Below, one piece after another: positions 32,354 to 44,460 of a stretch of 64,000 bases of DNA. A program made the position numbers and the translations under genes. Below the pieces are notes generated by a model, which saw only the letters and a program-made list of their open reading frames with translations, made no database searches and was not told the origin of the DNA. Position 1 is the stretch's first letter. Each line of letters starts with the position of its first letter. The DNA is from Panaeolus papilionaceus (Eukaryota > Basidiomycota > Agaricomycetes > Agaricales): assembly GCA_015501605.1 (NCBI GenBank), contig JADNRZ010000015.1, forward strand, positions 1,116,001 through 1,180,000. Direction: 5' to 3'.

Positions 32354-33933
32354 ATGTCGACCACCACAATTAAATACGGTTGGATCCAAGTGAATGGTCC
32401 GATAAGTATTGTACCTATAACTCCAGAACAAGTAAAAGAGGAATACCTAAATATATACATGTGTGTGTGCTGTTTAACACATTCATCTCGCCTTGATAGC
32501 TTTGCTTAGACACCTGTTTTCCTAGTCTAATGGGGCCAACCGGTTCAGGGAAAAGCTCCGTAAGTCTCATTTTTGCGTTATGCTTCTACTCGACATTCAA
32601 AAGAGGTCCATCCGCCAGTTCATCGAGTCATTGGTACCAGATCAGTACCTGAACATATCCAAGGATTCACTTGAAAGCGTGACCCAGCATGTCAACTGCT
32701 ATCAAGTGGTCCATCTAGGCGTCCAACCCGATTATGATGATGATGACAGATTGATTATACTGATGGATACCCCTGGGTTTCTCGACCCAAGATTATCAGA
32801 GGACCGGATAACGAAAATGGTCACAGAAAGTCTGGAGGCATTCCGGTGTGTGATTATTTCATTTGATAAAAGAGCGGACATGGTGACCTGTATTGAATGG
32901 CACTTTCTGCCAGCCAAAATTCTAGTGGATGTATTGTGCACATCCTCTATTTTCAACCCATCACCGATATCCGAATCGGTGGTTCGAAACGGGATGCAGT
33001 CAAGATCCTTCAAGCATATGTAAAGCTATACAATGCTGGCAATATCACGGTGATCACAACCATGTGGAACAACATTTCAAACCCCAAGCAGCTTGAAGAT
33101 GCGACCCGCCGCTTGGGCACCTTGAAAAATGAGATATATGCTGTCAGTAGCGTATATTGGATCCTGTCACTGATGTCACTTACCATTTCAAATTTTATCA
33201 GAGTTCTGATAACCTTAAAATCGAGGTCGCCAAGTTTGACACCTCTCAAGCTTCCACTTTGTCATTGCTTGGTGGATCATACTACGGATGGGTTGATCAA
33301 AGCATCAACTCTGGAGAAGCCATGAACCCGCACTATCAATCCCTCCTCTGCAACAACCTTCTTGGACGAATTACCACTGTGCTGCAGCAACTCCAACTTC
33401 TTGCAGAGGACAAATGGAGCGCCACCTGTTCTGGAAGTGAAGATCGTAATCTTCTGGAGGTCGTGCTCAGGGATGAGAAGGTGGCATTATTGTCGCTTCA
33501 GTCCTTTTTGGACGACCTTGTTCGTATTGACCGACCAGGGTTGACCCCTGAGTCCGGGGCTGACACATCGATCTTCTATAATGATATATCAGGGTTAACC
33601 TGTGCTGGTGACAAGAATGTTCGGTCAGGGATTATGGCGCTGCAGTGCCTGCTAGACGCTCTTTATGAACGGGACTGTGGCGCATGCTCATCTCCTTGGC
33701 CGCTGTCTCAAACTTTTCCTCTTGCACCCCCCATCCCCCTTCCTACAGGCGCTACGCCACAACCCACAGTCGTTTCAGACATCCTTTTTAGCTGTGGCCC
33801 TGTACCCACACTATCTTTGCAAGTCCCAGGACTCAGCATCACACCTGATGACCAATCACCCTCATCCGACGCATCACGTTTTGCGCCCATTGCTGCTGGA
33901 TTTAAGAGGCGGTTCAACCGAACCCGGAGGTAG
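32354..33933 (+). CDS. P-loop GTPase 3 (fungal AIG1/G-domain type), five exons, 438 aa
   Basis: Spliced CDS join(32354..32460,32526..32559,32619..32845,32926..33142,33202..33933). The most divergent and longest of the five. G1 GPTGSGKSS, G3 DTPGF and a TTMWN G4-type motif are all present; before G3 there is an acidic loop 'DYDDDDR'. In the helical part it carries an extra segment ('VRIDRPGLTPESGADTSIFY' onward) that GTPases 1, 2 and 5 lack. It has a longer Pro/Ser linker and ends 'APIAAGFKRRFNRTRR'. An upstream in-frame ATG at 32351 exists; 32354 is chosen to match the other copies. It may represent the older form of the family. No disabling change seen. Confidence 0.87.
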
Positions 33934-35245
33934 ATATGAGGGGGTTTCGTTGTGGTATTGCAACATCGACGATAAGGTCATTATCGGTATCTCCCCCATC
34001 CTTGTATCCTTTTCATCCTCCTTCGATTCACATCACCATACTATTCACGCATTGTCTTGCGGCTGGTTTCTTGATTTGTACAAGCACTCTATCCCCCCTT
34101 GTTCGTTGTATCTGCCTCTCAAATATTCTGGACATTTTGCTTCGTTTGTTTCACTGTATTCGATTTTCCTCTTTCTTCGTACTTTCCCCATTCCCTCTGC
34201 TGACACCTTGATGTGGTGCATTTGTGGCCGCACAGCTTTGTTTTTATTCCACTTTCAACTCACTTTCCGCTGGATAGTTCTTTCGTTGCCACATACCCAT
34301 CTCCAGCGCTAATACTCGCTCTCCTCTTCAATTGTTCCCCCGGCGTTGTTTTCGCCGACGCAATGGTTCTTGTTTGTTTGCCAGTGATCTTCCTGGCTTT
34401 TTTGTATGCCTGTTCATAGTCACATCCGCCTACCACTGTCTTCATTCGTTTCGCATGTCCTTCGCGATTCGTTTCAACCTGCTGTTATCCCAGTGGTGAT
34501 TACTGCAGGCTTATTGTTCCCGGGCCCTTTGTAATGTGATGTGCGTTCGAGGCTCCGTTGAGTCATGTTTTATTCGAATTTTCGTTTATTTCAGTTCTTT
34601 TTCATTCGTTGGCACGCAGGTTCACTAATTATTCACGATTACAACTCATTCTCTTTTCTGTTCAGATTTCATTTCACATTGTCAGGGGGATTCACGGGCT
34701 TTGGGTACCTGGGAACAGTCATGTCCTCAGGCTACTGCTCATCACTTCAGGTAAGATAACATGAGGATGAATTCCGCTTCGAGTTCTCTCTTTTAGCCGT
34801 TACCTTAACGCTTAATTCAGGGGCTAGTCCCGTAATCGAAATGTCGTCTGAATGATTTGATTATATTAGTTATCGATGGCATTCCCCAACGCCTGATTAA
34901 TACACACAGTAAACTAATGTAAATCCCGATGGCCTTCCCGTTTTCGCGCATCAAGCACAACGTCGTCGTCAACATTACAGTCACCATTTTCCGAGTCAAT
35001 CAAAAAAATAATTACTTCGGGGCATGATCTTTGAACCAATTTATGTTGATGTCAAAACAGGCTAGACGTCAAATTACCCTTAACTACTTACCCTCACACA
35101 CACATTACATGAGCGCATGGGGAAATGTCGAGCGCGAGAGGTGAGAGGTGAAGAGGTGAGATGCACATGGGCGCGACACGACGACGAAATATGAATACAA
35201 GCACGAAATATACTATGTGAGGGGGGCGGGGGGGCGGGTAAAGCT
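33934..35245. other. 3' flank of GTPase 3
   Basis: The first ~450 bp resemble the 3' flank of the other GTPases. From about 34440 to 35100 I see nothing shared with other units and no convincing gene. From about 35110 the GH92 downstream flank with G runs (35220-35240) begins. Confidence 0.45.
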
Positions 35246-36625
35246 TCGTATTTGCAGTAAACTAGATACATTTTATATGTAAAGCTATGTAAAATCAAAG
35301 ATGAACATGGGACGTACGATCCAACAAGGTACTCCCCCGATACTGGATTAACGAGGTAAAATCTCATAGTGGTGAATACGAACCATGCGCTAATCTGACT
35401 GCAACCCTCGACGTCCATATGTATATTCATCGTCAGCGAATGCAAAAGGGTTCGTTAGTGTAGCTGCCGTGTCCTTAGTCTCCTATGGTATGCGTGATGG
35501 TAATGAGGTATAAAATCGTGATGAAGTAGATATGGTCGTTCGCGAAACGACATCATATCGTAGTGAGTAGTGAGATATAAAATGGTCAGTTCGAGAAACG
35601 ATAGCGGAAACGGACAATGAAGAGAGACGCACGATCAGAATGCTCATCCAACAACCTCACAATGCGAACTTACCACCTCTCCTCGCCACATGTGCTTCAA
35701 TGTCATGTATAACATCAAATGAATACGCCCATTAGGAAAGAAGAAACATTGAAGGCCCGAACCCACCCTCCGTCCAACCATTCTCATCCCCGGCCCATCC
35801 TCCATCCTTATTCCTCGCCTCCATGAACCCCTTCTTGTCATTAAACAGCATACGGCGCCACGAGTGATGGCTCAAGGAGGAAACCCATCGTTGCGTCGGA
35901 CTTGTTGAGTTCGCGCGCGAGGATGTATGCGGCGTAGCCGTCGTCTGTGGGTGGGTGTGGTGTAGTGCGTGTTGTGTGGCAAAGGAGGGTGTGTGAGGAA
36001 GGGGAGTGGGGAGAGGAATGGGAGTGGGAATGGGAATATCGAGGGTGAGTGGTTTTATTAGAAAGAGAGAGGGCGGGAGAAGAGACTCACGGGCATAATC
36101 CAAAGTCCTCGACGCACTCTCCGAATGCACATCATCAGCGACCCAGCCATGTGTGTCGTACACCGAACTAAGCCGCGCATACGAAAAAAAAAAGCGAACT
36201 CACCTCCTCCCTATCCTCATACCGCACCTCCCAGTCCCTCTCCGGAGGCACAGTCGCATCTTTACGCACCGCCTCCCATGCGAGATCCAAATCCACATGT
36301 CTGTCGATGCCCCCGAGCTCCAACGCCCGCCATGATAGAATCGGTCTCGATGATGTTTTTCCACATGAGGAGCCAGCCGCTCGGTATGCGTGTGTGGATG
36401 CACGGTTAGGGTTGTCGATGGATTGGGTTGTAGAGGGTGGGATGGGTGATGAATCGATGATGGATAAAGGGCGGGACGGTGAGCGCGACGGTGGGTGTGG
36501 ATTTGACGGTGCGGATGAGTATGATGCTTTGAAAAGGGACAAAGCGGACCTGTTGGTAATCTTGCAACATGTTCCTTACCAGCCCTGGTACGTTTTCGCG
36601 GGTGAAGAGGAGTTGCTAGGCACAT
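35246..36625 (-). pseudogene. GH92 exo-alpha-mannosidase remnant 5
   Basis: Minus strand: 'GLVRNMLQDYQQ' near 36570, 'WEAVRKDATVPPERDWEVRY' near 36270 followed by 'EDREEVSS', 'YDTHGWVADDVHSESASRTL' near 36160 running into 'DYA', 'FNDKKGFMEARNKDGGWAGD' near 35850 with 'ENGWTEGG', then 'CSQISAWFVFTTMRFYLVNP' near 35400 and 'SGEYLVGSYV'. This is the copy whose blocks are closest to family GH92. The general order holds but introns, a frameshift after 'ADDVHSE...', loss of the NEPSHH block and loss of the N-terminal half make it non-functional. Confidence 0.84.
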
Positions 36626-36639
36626 TGAGCGCGATATGT

Positions 36640-37280
36640 ATCCTATACATAGAATATATCGTAGTGTCAATAACCATGCTGGACGATACTAAAGAAGTGG
36701 AAGAAGAATGATAGGACACCACGCACCCAAATCGAATGCCCACTTCATACACGGTATTATCATACCCAGAAAAGTACCTCCCATTTATTCGGGTACTAGA
36801 AGAATGACCATAAGAACAGAATTCTCAATAAATCAAATTTGCACAACGATAGCTCACCAGTGACGATCAGCCGCTGGAGTCTGCGAAGGATACTTCATTG
36901 AATCTGAGTATTAGAATGGCGTTCAAACACTAATAGCGAACCACACGCACCATTCACAACAACACTGTCAAACCGAGCAGACATACCCTTTAAAGTGCTG
37001 GGCATGTCCAGCAGTCGAAATCGGGGTTATAATCCAATCTTGTCGTTCACTAGAGAACCACAAATATCGAAGTCTGTCAGATCTAAGAATTCAACGAGGT
37101 TAATGCTTATTTTAGATATGAAAGGGAGGGCAGATGAAAGTCACTACCTGCAGTTCCTTTGACGTCATTTCGATGACGACGACGAGAGACGAATGCAGAA
37201 CCATGAGGGTACGTGAACGTGTGAGTAAAGTTCCTTATTGAGTTTGAATGTGAACCTTGGAATCAGATCAAATCACTCCC
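36640..37280. other. Spacer beyond GH92 remnant 5 with ~210-bp unmatched insert
   Basis: Conserved spacer interrupted at about 36785-37000 by sequence absent from the other units. No gene, inverted repeat or target duplication recognised. It includes 'gaaccatgagggtacg' (37200 on), an uninterrupted counterpart of the transposon target at 57663. Confidence 0.45.
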
Positions 37281-38275
37281 TTGAACACAACACGTTCGTG
37301 CACTCATCTCCTCTGTCAGTTCTGCCTCCTCTACTCCTCCTAATTTTCTGTATTAGTGATTAAGATGCGAATAAATTGACACTATCAACTACAATCCGTC
37401 GTTACTTCCTTAGAGCCATTGCTCCTGCTGTCGTGATGTCAGTTCCTCATTGGAGAAGGTATGCTCTTCCACCACTCGAATTAATGCATATTCTGAATTA
37501 TAAACAGTTAGAAACGTCTAAATACCAGGGTATTATTGATAAATGAACCAACAGTGTAGAAAGCGGGGTCCGTTGAGGGTCCCATTGTGCAAATTGGTAC
37601 GAAGCTCTCCTCTTAATCCTCTGGCATTTCCTGGCTGACGCACACACTTCCAGTTAGAAACATTCCGATTTCGTGTGGCCCAGGGATCGTAAAATTTGAA
37701 CACGCGTCGTGTCATGGGATTGTTTTCTTGGTGCCGTCGTCCACTTTGGACAAAGAGACTGCTGTTCTTGGGGTACGTAGTTCAAATTTCAATCCACATG
37801 TATACATAGTTCTTATGCTATTTCACACAGGACTTGACAACAGCGCATCGCGCCGCTGACCTCGGGTTATGGGTTAGCACACAAAATCTCACTGTTGTGC
37901 CCGTTGTTGAGCCCAAGACCCTTGGACGTGCATCCTTCTCTGGTGGAAGCTTTTATCACACATCTGGCGCCTTCCTGACAACACCTCCTCTTCATATCTC
38001 CCCAGCAGCTTCTCCCGCAACGTCTTACCCAACTCGTCATGGTTGTAGATGAAGAAGGGTGGTCCAACTGCATAATACTTGCTGTTGTAGCAACTCGTCA
38101 TGGATTGTTGGCTCAATTGGTAGATCCGCTTCCCCGGTCGATCGTATTCGTGGATGATGTGCCCTGGGTCCTCCATCGCACCATTAGGCTACTCCCTGCT
38201 ATGCCGATAAGGAGGATAAATGGCTCAGAACGTAGATGAAGGGTGCCATTATTTGGTATGTCATGTGTATATTCT
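37281..38275 (+). pseudogene. Unrecognised cassette, copy 6
   Basis: Full set of cassette blocks. The fourth exon is well kept ('PADLGLWVSTQNLTVVPVVE', 'KTLGRASFSGGSFYHTSGAF') and the last block reads 'LLAQLVDPLPRSIVFVDDVP' with 'WVLHRTIRLLPAMPIRRING', before a gtatgtc donor at 38257. This is one of two copies where both blocks can be read, though in different frames. Confidence 0.52.
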
Positions 38276-38520
38276 TCTTTTATCGCAGTACTTATACTTG
38301 TCATTCAGAGAAAGTTCAGGCTCCTCTTTCATGGTAGTCCTCATATGCGGTCGCCTCCCTCAATTACCAGCTTTTATGACCTCCAGTGCAGATTCTTCAC
38401 CATCGCCTTAGCACCCAAACACGTGTTCCCTCACCATCACGCTCGTCCACTTCCTCCTCCTCTCCTTCCCTCTCCCTCTATTGCCTACACTCGTACTCGT
38501 ATAGGCACACCTTAGTAACA
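38276..38520 (+). pseudogene. DNAJC3-like TPR 5' flank fragment
   Basis: Short block after the acceptor near 38288, matching the beginning of the remnant 4/17 type (compare 59590-59800). It is cut off and joined to the full TPR remnant that follows. Confidence 0.35.
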
Positions 38521-38599
38521 GCTACACATCGCCATTTCTTACTCTCCCTTCTCCTTCCCTCAACCTATCGTTGACCACGTCTTCTGTCCACTCCCATCC

Positions 38600-39720
38600 A
38601 TGCATCTCGTCACGCACCCCTCTCTTTCCCCCTCCTCTTGCCTCGCCTTGGCATCTGTGCAGTCAGAACTCTTTACACCTCGTCTCCTGCTGCTCATCAA
38701 TGAAGCTGACAACCTCCTCTCGACGGACCAGTTTGGGGAGGCCGCAAAGGTCCATTTGGAGGCTATCGGTGAGTATCGTTTTCAGTTCTGGTTTTGTTCT
38801 CTTTTCTTCATCGCCATAATTTTATCTCTTCCTTCTTCCCAACCCTTAAATTGATGATATACACGACAACACTAACTAACCCGTCTCATCTTCATAGCCC
38901 AATCTTACGCCGATTATCTACTCTACTACAAGGGTGGCACTGTCTACTCCTGCATGCAGCGGCACACCTCCGTACTCGAGGATTTCAAGCGAGTCCTGTC
39001 GCTCACCTCCAGCACCTTCAACAACGGGCATCTCATGGAAGCCCGAATCCAGACTCTTGAAAGCACCCACACCTCCCTTGCTCTCTATGTCAGGAAGAAG
39101 ACCAAGTACAGGGAAGCGGAGGCGCTGGGAGGATATTTGACAGAACTGGAAAGAGTGAGGGGTGAGACAGAGGAGGAACCTGATGCGGGGTTGTGGAATG
39201 CGTGTGTGTGGAGAGTGCCAGTCAGACCCCGAGGGTAGCGAGTCGTGATGTTGAGGTTAGGAAGCGGAGGGCTGGGTGTGCGCTTGGTGCAGGGGATGTG
39301 GAGGGTGTTGTTGGTGATTGGACATGAGTTGATCGTTGTCTGATTTACTCCTCCCTGATACCGACATCTGATATCCCTCGCAGTCGTCTCTCCCATTTCC
39401 TCCCTTCATCCACCCACCTCCTCACCCACATCTTCCATTATACCTGCTTCTACCTCCCTCCCCCGCCCACCTTGATGGCAACGCTCAAACAAAGTCTGCA
39501 CTTTGACCCCGATTCCAAGCCGGGTCTCAGTCTGCGCCATCTTGGCAAAATTCTTGATAAACCGTTCTTCGCTCTCGATGAGCTTCTAAGCAAAGAAAAC
39601 TTGAGAGCGGTGGTGGAACTGCTGAAGTCCAGGCAAGAAGGCCGATTTGTGGAAGCGATCAGGGGAAACGATGGCCTCTAACGTGGCAGGAGAAGGGAAG
39701 GAGAGGCTCTCCCGCTTGTC
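38600..39720 (+). pseudogene. DNAJC3-like TPR remnant 12 (least damaged 5' end)
   Basis: Exon 1 (38600-38768) is open from ATG and shows a hydrophobic, signal-peptide-like N-terminus ('MHLVTHPSLSPSSCLALAS'), then 'LLLLINEADNLL' and 'QFGEAAKVHLEAIG'. It splices in phase to exon 2 (38898 on): 'AQSYADYLLYYKGGTVYSCM', 'QRHTSVLEDFKRVLSLTSST'. Exon 2 is broken by a TG insertion in the GTGTG run near 39210, and its donor at 39326 is ATGAGT instead of GTGAGT. Exon 3 (39383 on) is open through 'ATLKQSLHFDPDSKPGLSLR' and 'FFALDELLSKENLRAVVELL' to a stop at 39681. ER-lumen co-chaperone family by homology, but no J domain; likely inactive. Confidence 0.8.
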
Positions 39721-39769
39721 CCTGAGGTGCTACTCAAATCCCCACTATCATCCTCGGCGACTCCAACAC

Positions 39770-40870
39770 CACCATATATGCGTCTCCTCGCTGTCACACC
39801 CTTCCTCTCTGTCCTCTTCCCCACCCTACTATCGCCCTCTCCCATACACTGCTTCAAGTAAACATCCACCATTGCTGTTCGCATACTCTTCATCCTCTCT
39901 CCGCTCCGACTCTCCTACCCCTCCTACTTCTCTTATCGGTGACGAGGATGCCGACAAAGCAACAATAACCAACAACGCTGGTGACGTGGCACCCGTGCGG
40001 CCGTCGTCTTTTCCTGTAGAATCCGTGGTGGCTCCCATTGAGCCCACCATTACCCCTCCCATGGGGTGTGAGGTACTCGTTGATCAGGTACGCTCTCCTA
40101 CTATTTTTATTAATATGTATTCTGAACTATAAACACTTGGCAACGTCTAAATCTTGGGGTGTTGTCGATACAGAAACCAACGCGGTTGAAAGCGGGGCTC
40201 TGGGATATGAGAATGGCAGGTGAAAGAGCTGAGCGTCCCATTGCGCAAATTGGTATGAAGCACTCCACAATTCTACGGAATCTCCAGTCTGACGCACATA
40301 TTTCTGGTTAGCAACGTTCCAATCCCATGTGCCTGGGGCACTGTAAATTTGAATATACCTTTGCAACGCCCCAATGGTGCATTCACTTTGGACAAAGCGG
40401 CCAGTTCTCAAGGTACGCACTTCAAATCTCGACTCACGCATATACCTATTGCTCATACTATCCCAAACAGAAATTGACAATGGCGCAACGTCCTGCTGAC
40501 CTTGGATTATGGGTTAGAACACAAGATTACCGTTGTACCTGTCGTTGAGTCTCAGGCCTTTGAACGCACCTCCTTCTCTGGTGGATGGCGTTGCAATCTA
40601 TCTGGCGCCTACTCAACAACGCCTCCTTTTCATACCTCCCCAGCACCCTCTTCTGCGACATCTCACCTGATTTTTTTTATGACCGTGGATGAAGAATAGT
40701 GGACCAACTGCATCATTCGCTGACGTGGCCTGGGTCCTTCATCGTACCACTGAGTTACTTCCTGATGTGACGATAAGGAGAATAAATGGCCAGTACGTAG
40801 ATGGAGGACGCCATCATTCGGTATGTCAAATGTAATTTCTTCATGTATCGCAGCACTCATGCTCTTTATA
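39770..40870 (+). pseudogene. Unrecognised cassette, copy 7
   Basis: First exon open through 'GDVAPVRPSSFPVESVVAP' to the gtacgctc donor at 40088. The second exon is followed by donor gtatgaag (40253), a third exon 'NVPIPCAWGTVNLNIPLQRP' in one frame (40313-40413), donor gtacgcac, and a fourth exon 'MAQRPADLGLWVRTQDYRC' or, shifted, 'LEHKITVVPVVESQAFERTS'. Good copy for defining the exon boundaries. Confidence 0.52.
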
Positions 40871-41846
40871 TCCAGCTCTCCTTCATTGTTGTCCTGAGTG
40901 TACCTCCCTCCCTCTATTACCAAAAATTCTTACTTCCGGTTCTTCACCACCCAAACGTTCAAGCATGAATCTCCCCCCCTCGTCACACCCGTCCACTTTG
41001 TCCTCTCCTCTCCCTCTATCACCCTCATTTATACTCTATAGGACGCCTTACTCCTTAACCTGGTCCTACTCTCCATCAAACACAAACACGCCTCCGCTTA
41101 TTTCTCCATGCAGCAAACACTCTTCCACACTCGACAATTTCGAAAAAAAAAAATATCGCACACCTTCAACGCCGGACTTTGGGGAGGAGTAAGTCGGAAA
41201 GGGATCGGAGAATATGCACCTGTGGAATGCATGGGGGGACAGTGTGAGCCAAACGTTGGTTGCTAAGTGCGCAAGTGTATGTTGTTTTATTCTTTCGCGA
41301 TCCTTGTTTGTATTTTTGTATCTAATCCTCTTTCTTTTTTTCTGGTATATCTGCAGACACCTCTCTCATTTCGTCTTCCTCACCCTCAACTTCTTTGTCG
41401 CTTACTTCCGCCTCCCGCCCTCGCCATCCCGCTTGCGACACTCATGCAGCGCCTCCACCTTGAACATCGACCCCAACTCTGCTTGACTTGGCATCCTCTC
41501 GTTAAAGCATTCGACAAATCGCTTCATGAGATCTAGGCCAAAGAGGATCGGAGAGCTGTGGTTAAGTGACTTATGGGTCAACTACTCATTCTGCAGGCGC
41601 TCCTCAAGTCGCCTTCATCAATGTCTATACCACCGCCACCTCCACAACGACGACCATGCACGAGAAACCTTGCGAGGTCGCTTGCTAGTAGATAAGTGGT
41701 ATGGGAAAGCGTCGGCATTGGAAGGTTGCAGGGAGGATGTGGTGGGTCTCGTCGGGGGCGATGGAGGACTGTTGAAAAAGGAAGAACGGGAAGAGGTAGC
41801 CACCATCCTCGGAAAAGCATTTGATGCATCTGGACGGAAGGTATAG
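40871..41846 (+). pseudogene. DNAJC3-like TPR remnant 13 (class as remnant 4)
   Basis: Same blocks as remnant 4: 'MQRLHLEHRPQLCLTWHPL' near 41447, a TAG at 41537, then 'ASALEGCREDVVGLVGGDGG' and 'LLKKEEREEVATILGKAFDA' ending in TAG at 41844. Upstream of GTPase 4. No J domain. Confidence 0.72.
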
Positions 41847-42258
41847 CGAAAGAAGAGGAGGAAGGGGATTGGGGTGGGGACGGGACGGATATATTGTGTT
41901 CGTCTGTGTATGTGTTAGTGCGATGGTGTGTAGGATTGAGTGACAGGGAACGATACTGAGTGCTCCTAGATGTATATTATTTGTTAAATTGAATGTTAAT
42001 CGTGAAGTTTTCCTATCAAAATTATTTTTTAGATCATGTTCGAAATGAGCGAGCCGCGATTGGAAGCTTAAGTCGTTGACACTGTAGAGGCTCACTATAA
42101 CGAGGCGTCGTTTGTGCAGAGATGTTCGTATTTAGTATCAAATTTTGCATTCTGTTCTTGCTCTTACATTTCTTGTTTAATATTCCTTTGATTAAATAGC
42201 AGTTATGATGTTGTCTCACGAGGTGTCAAGGCACTGAATTAGTGGTGGGTATACTTGC

Positions 42259-42266
42259 TATTTATA
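42259..42266 (+). promoter_or_regulatory. TATA box of GTPase 4
   Basis: TATTTATA 106 bp before the ATG at 42365, conserved context. Confidence 0.65.
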
Positions 42267-42364
42267 CAGGCTCTTAGTAAGAACTGTGCCACGCCGACGC
42301 CACCTGGAAGATATCTGCTCCGTATCTCTTACCATCATCTCTCATTGTATTCACTGAATTCACA

Positions 42365-43864
42365 ATGTCGACCAACACTCAAAAGTATGACACTATCCAA
42401 GTGAATGGTCCAATAAATATTGTACCTATAACTCCTGAACACATGAAAGGGAAATATGTACTTCTTTACATGTGTGTACTGTTCAACAAATTTATCCTGC
42501 CTTGATATCATTGCTTAGACAGCTGCTTCTCTAGTCTAATGGGTCCCACTGGTTCAGGGAAAAGCTCTGTAAGGCTCAATTTTTGTGTTATGCTTCGACT
42601 CAACATTTAGAAGAGGTCCTGACTCCTTGCTGCAGTTCATTGAGTCATTGGCACCAGATCAGCACCTGGATATATCCAAGGATTCACTTGAAAGTGTGAC
42701 ACAAGAAGTCAACTGCTATCAAGTTGTCAATCTGGGCCTCAAACCTGAGTATTCTGACAGATTGTTTGTACTGATGGATACCCCTGGGTTTCTTGACCCA
42801 AGGCTGTCAGAGGGTAGGATAATGAGAATGATAACAGAAAGTTTCAATGCAATTCGGTGTGTGATCACATCATTTGATAACACAGCAGATGTGGTGAACC
42901 TATATTGAATGTCATTTTCTGCCAGCCAATCATGTTTTAGGACCTATGTGCACATCTTCTATTTTCAACCTATCACTGATATACGAATTGGTGGCTCGAA
43001 ACGGGATGCAGTCAAGATTCTGCAAGAATATGTCAACCAATACAATTCTACTGATATCTCTGTAATAACAACAATGTGGAATCGACTATCAACCCCCAAG
43101 CAGCTTGAAGATGCCTCCTGTCGCTTCAACACCTTGAAAGAAGAGATATATGCAGTCAGTAGCTTATATTTTGTTGTGTCAATGATGTCATTTACCAGTT
43201 CAAATTTTATTAGAGATCTGGTAGCCTTAAAATCAATGTCACCAAGTTTGACACCTCTCAAGCTTCTGTTTTGTCATTGCTTGATAATCAACCATTTGGA
43301 TGGTACAGTGGGAACACAAAGACAGCCATCAAAGTCATGGACCCACACTATCAATCCCACCTCTGTGACAACCTGATTGGACGAATTACCAACACCCTCC
43401 AGAAACTGCAACTTCTTGCAGAGGACAAACAGCATGCCACCTGTTCTGGAAGTGAAGATCATTATCTTCTGGAGGTTGTACTCAGGGAGGAGAAGGTGGC
43501 ATTATCATTGCTTCAGTCCTTTTTGGACGACCTTGTTTGTATCAATCCACCAGGGTTGACCTCTGAGTTCTGGGATGATGCATCAATCTTCCATATTGAT
43601 ATCTCAGGGTTTTCAGACCATGACAATATTTACCCATCAGGGATCATGGTGCTGCAGTGCCTGCTTGATGCTCTCTATGAACAAGACCCAGGCGCATGCT
43701 CATCCCCTTGGCTGCCTTTGCAAGTCCCAGGCTTGGACCAACTTGGCATCACATCTGCACCCATCCCACCAACACCTCACAGTCAACCTCCATCACCTGA
43801 TGCATCGTGTTTCGCCCCAATTGCTGCTGCCATTAAGAGGCGATTCAATCAAGCCTGGAAGTAG
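42365..43864 (+). CDS. P-loop GTPase 4 (fungal AIG1/G-domain type), five exons, 408 aa
   Basis: Spliced CDS join(42365..42471,42535..42568,42636..42856,42941..43154,43214..43864). G1 GPTGSGKSS, G3 DTPGF and TTMWN are present. Exon 3 is two codons longer and exon 4 one codon shorter than in GTPases 1 and 2. Like GTPase 3 it has the longer helical segment ('VCINPPGLTSEFWDDASIFH' onward), but its Pro-rich linker is the shortest of the five ('SPWLPLQVPGLDQLGITSAP'). The tail is 'APIAAAIKRRFNQAWK'. Intron 3 (42857-42940) ends at ttttag and removes the TGA at 42906. No GH92 remnant follows. No disabling change seen. Confidence 0.88.
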
Positions 43865-44460
43865 ACACAGACAGTTTTTTATGTTGTTGATGAACTCATT
43901 ACCGACATCTCTGCTGCATTTCACTCTTTCCAGTTGTTTTTTTTTTTCTCGATTCACAGCACACTTCTGTTCATAGCCCTTCATGCGTTTAGTTTACTGA
44001 CTTGTACCAGACTTGTATTTGTCCTTGTTCATGACTTGCCTCTTGAACATTCTGAACATTTCCTTAGACTCGTTTATCATCCATTTCTCGTTTTATATGT
44101 ATAGAAAATGATTCTGATTAATATTGCCCCACCTTTCGATTACACTTCATTTCACTGTTTGTAATATTATAATGATATTTCTCTGTTGCATAGCTTTCTT
44201 ATTGTGATTTCGACTCTGACACTGGCAATGTGCACCCACAGTTATGATAACGATCCCTTTGAGTAAATATGAACTAGAAAAATAGCTGGTGTGGGGACAG
44301 GGGGCGGAATTGCACTGCAGAATGAGGTGAGCATGGCATGAATAATGCATTGCAGTCTTGGTGAGTCTGAGTTTGTGCGGTCAGATGAGACTGACCCAAT
44401 GTGGATTCCGCTTCGGATTCCCTGCTTTATTTCTAGCTTGTCATGTCCCATAATACAGTG
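43865..44460. other. 3' flank of GTPase 4, GH92 deleted
   Basis: Short T-rich flank with a T run near 43930, then unmatched sequence to about 44455, where the conserved spacer/cassette begins. Compared with the other units the whole convergent GH92 block is absent. No gene seen. Confidence 0.5.
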
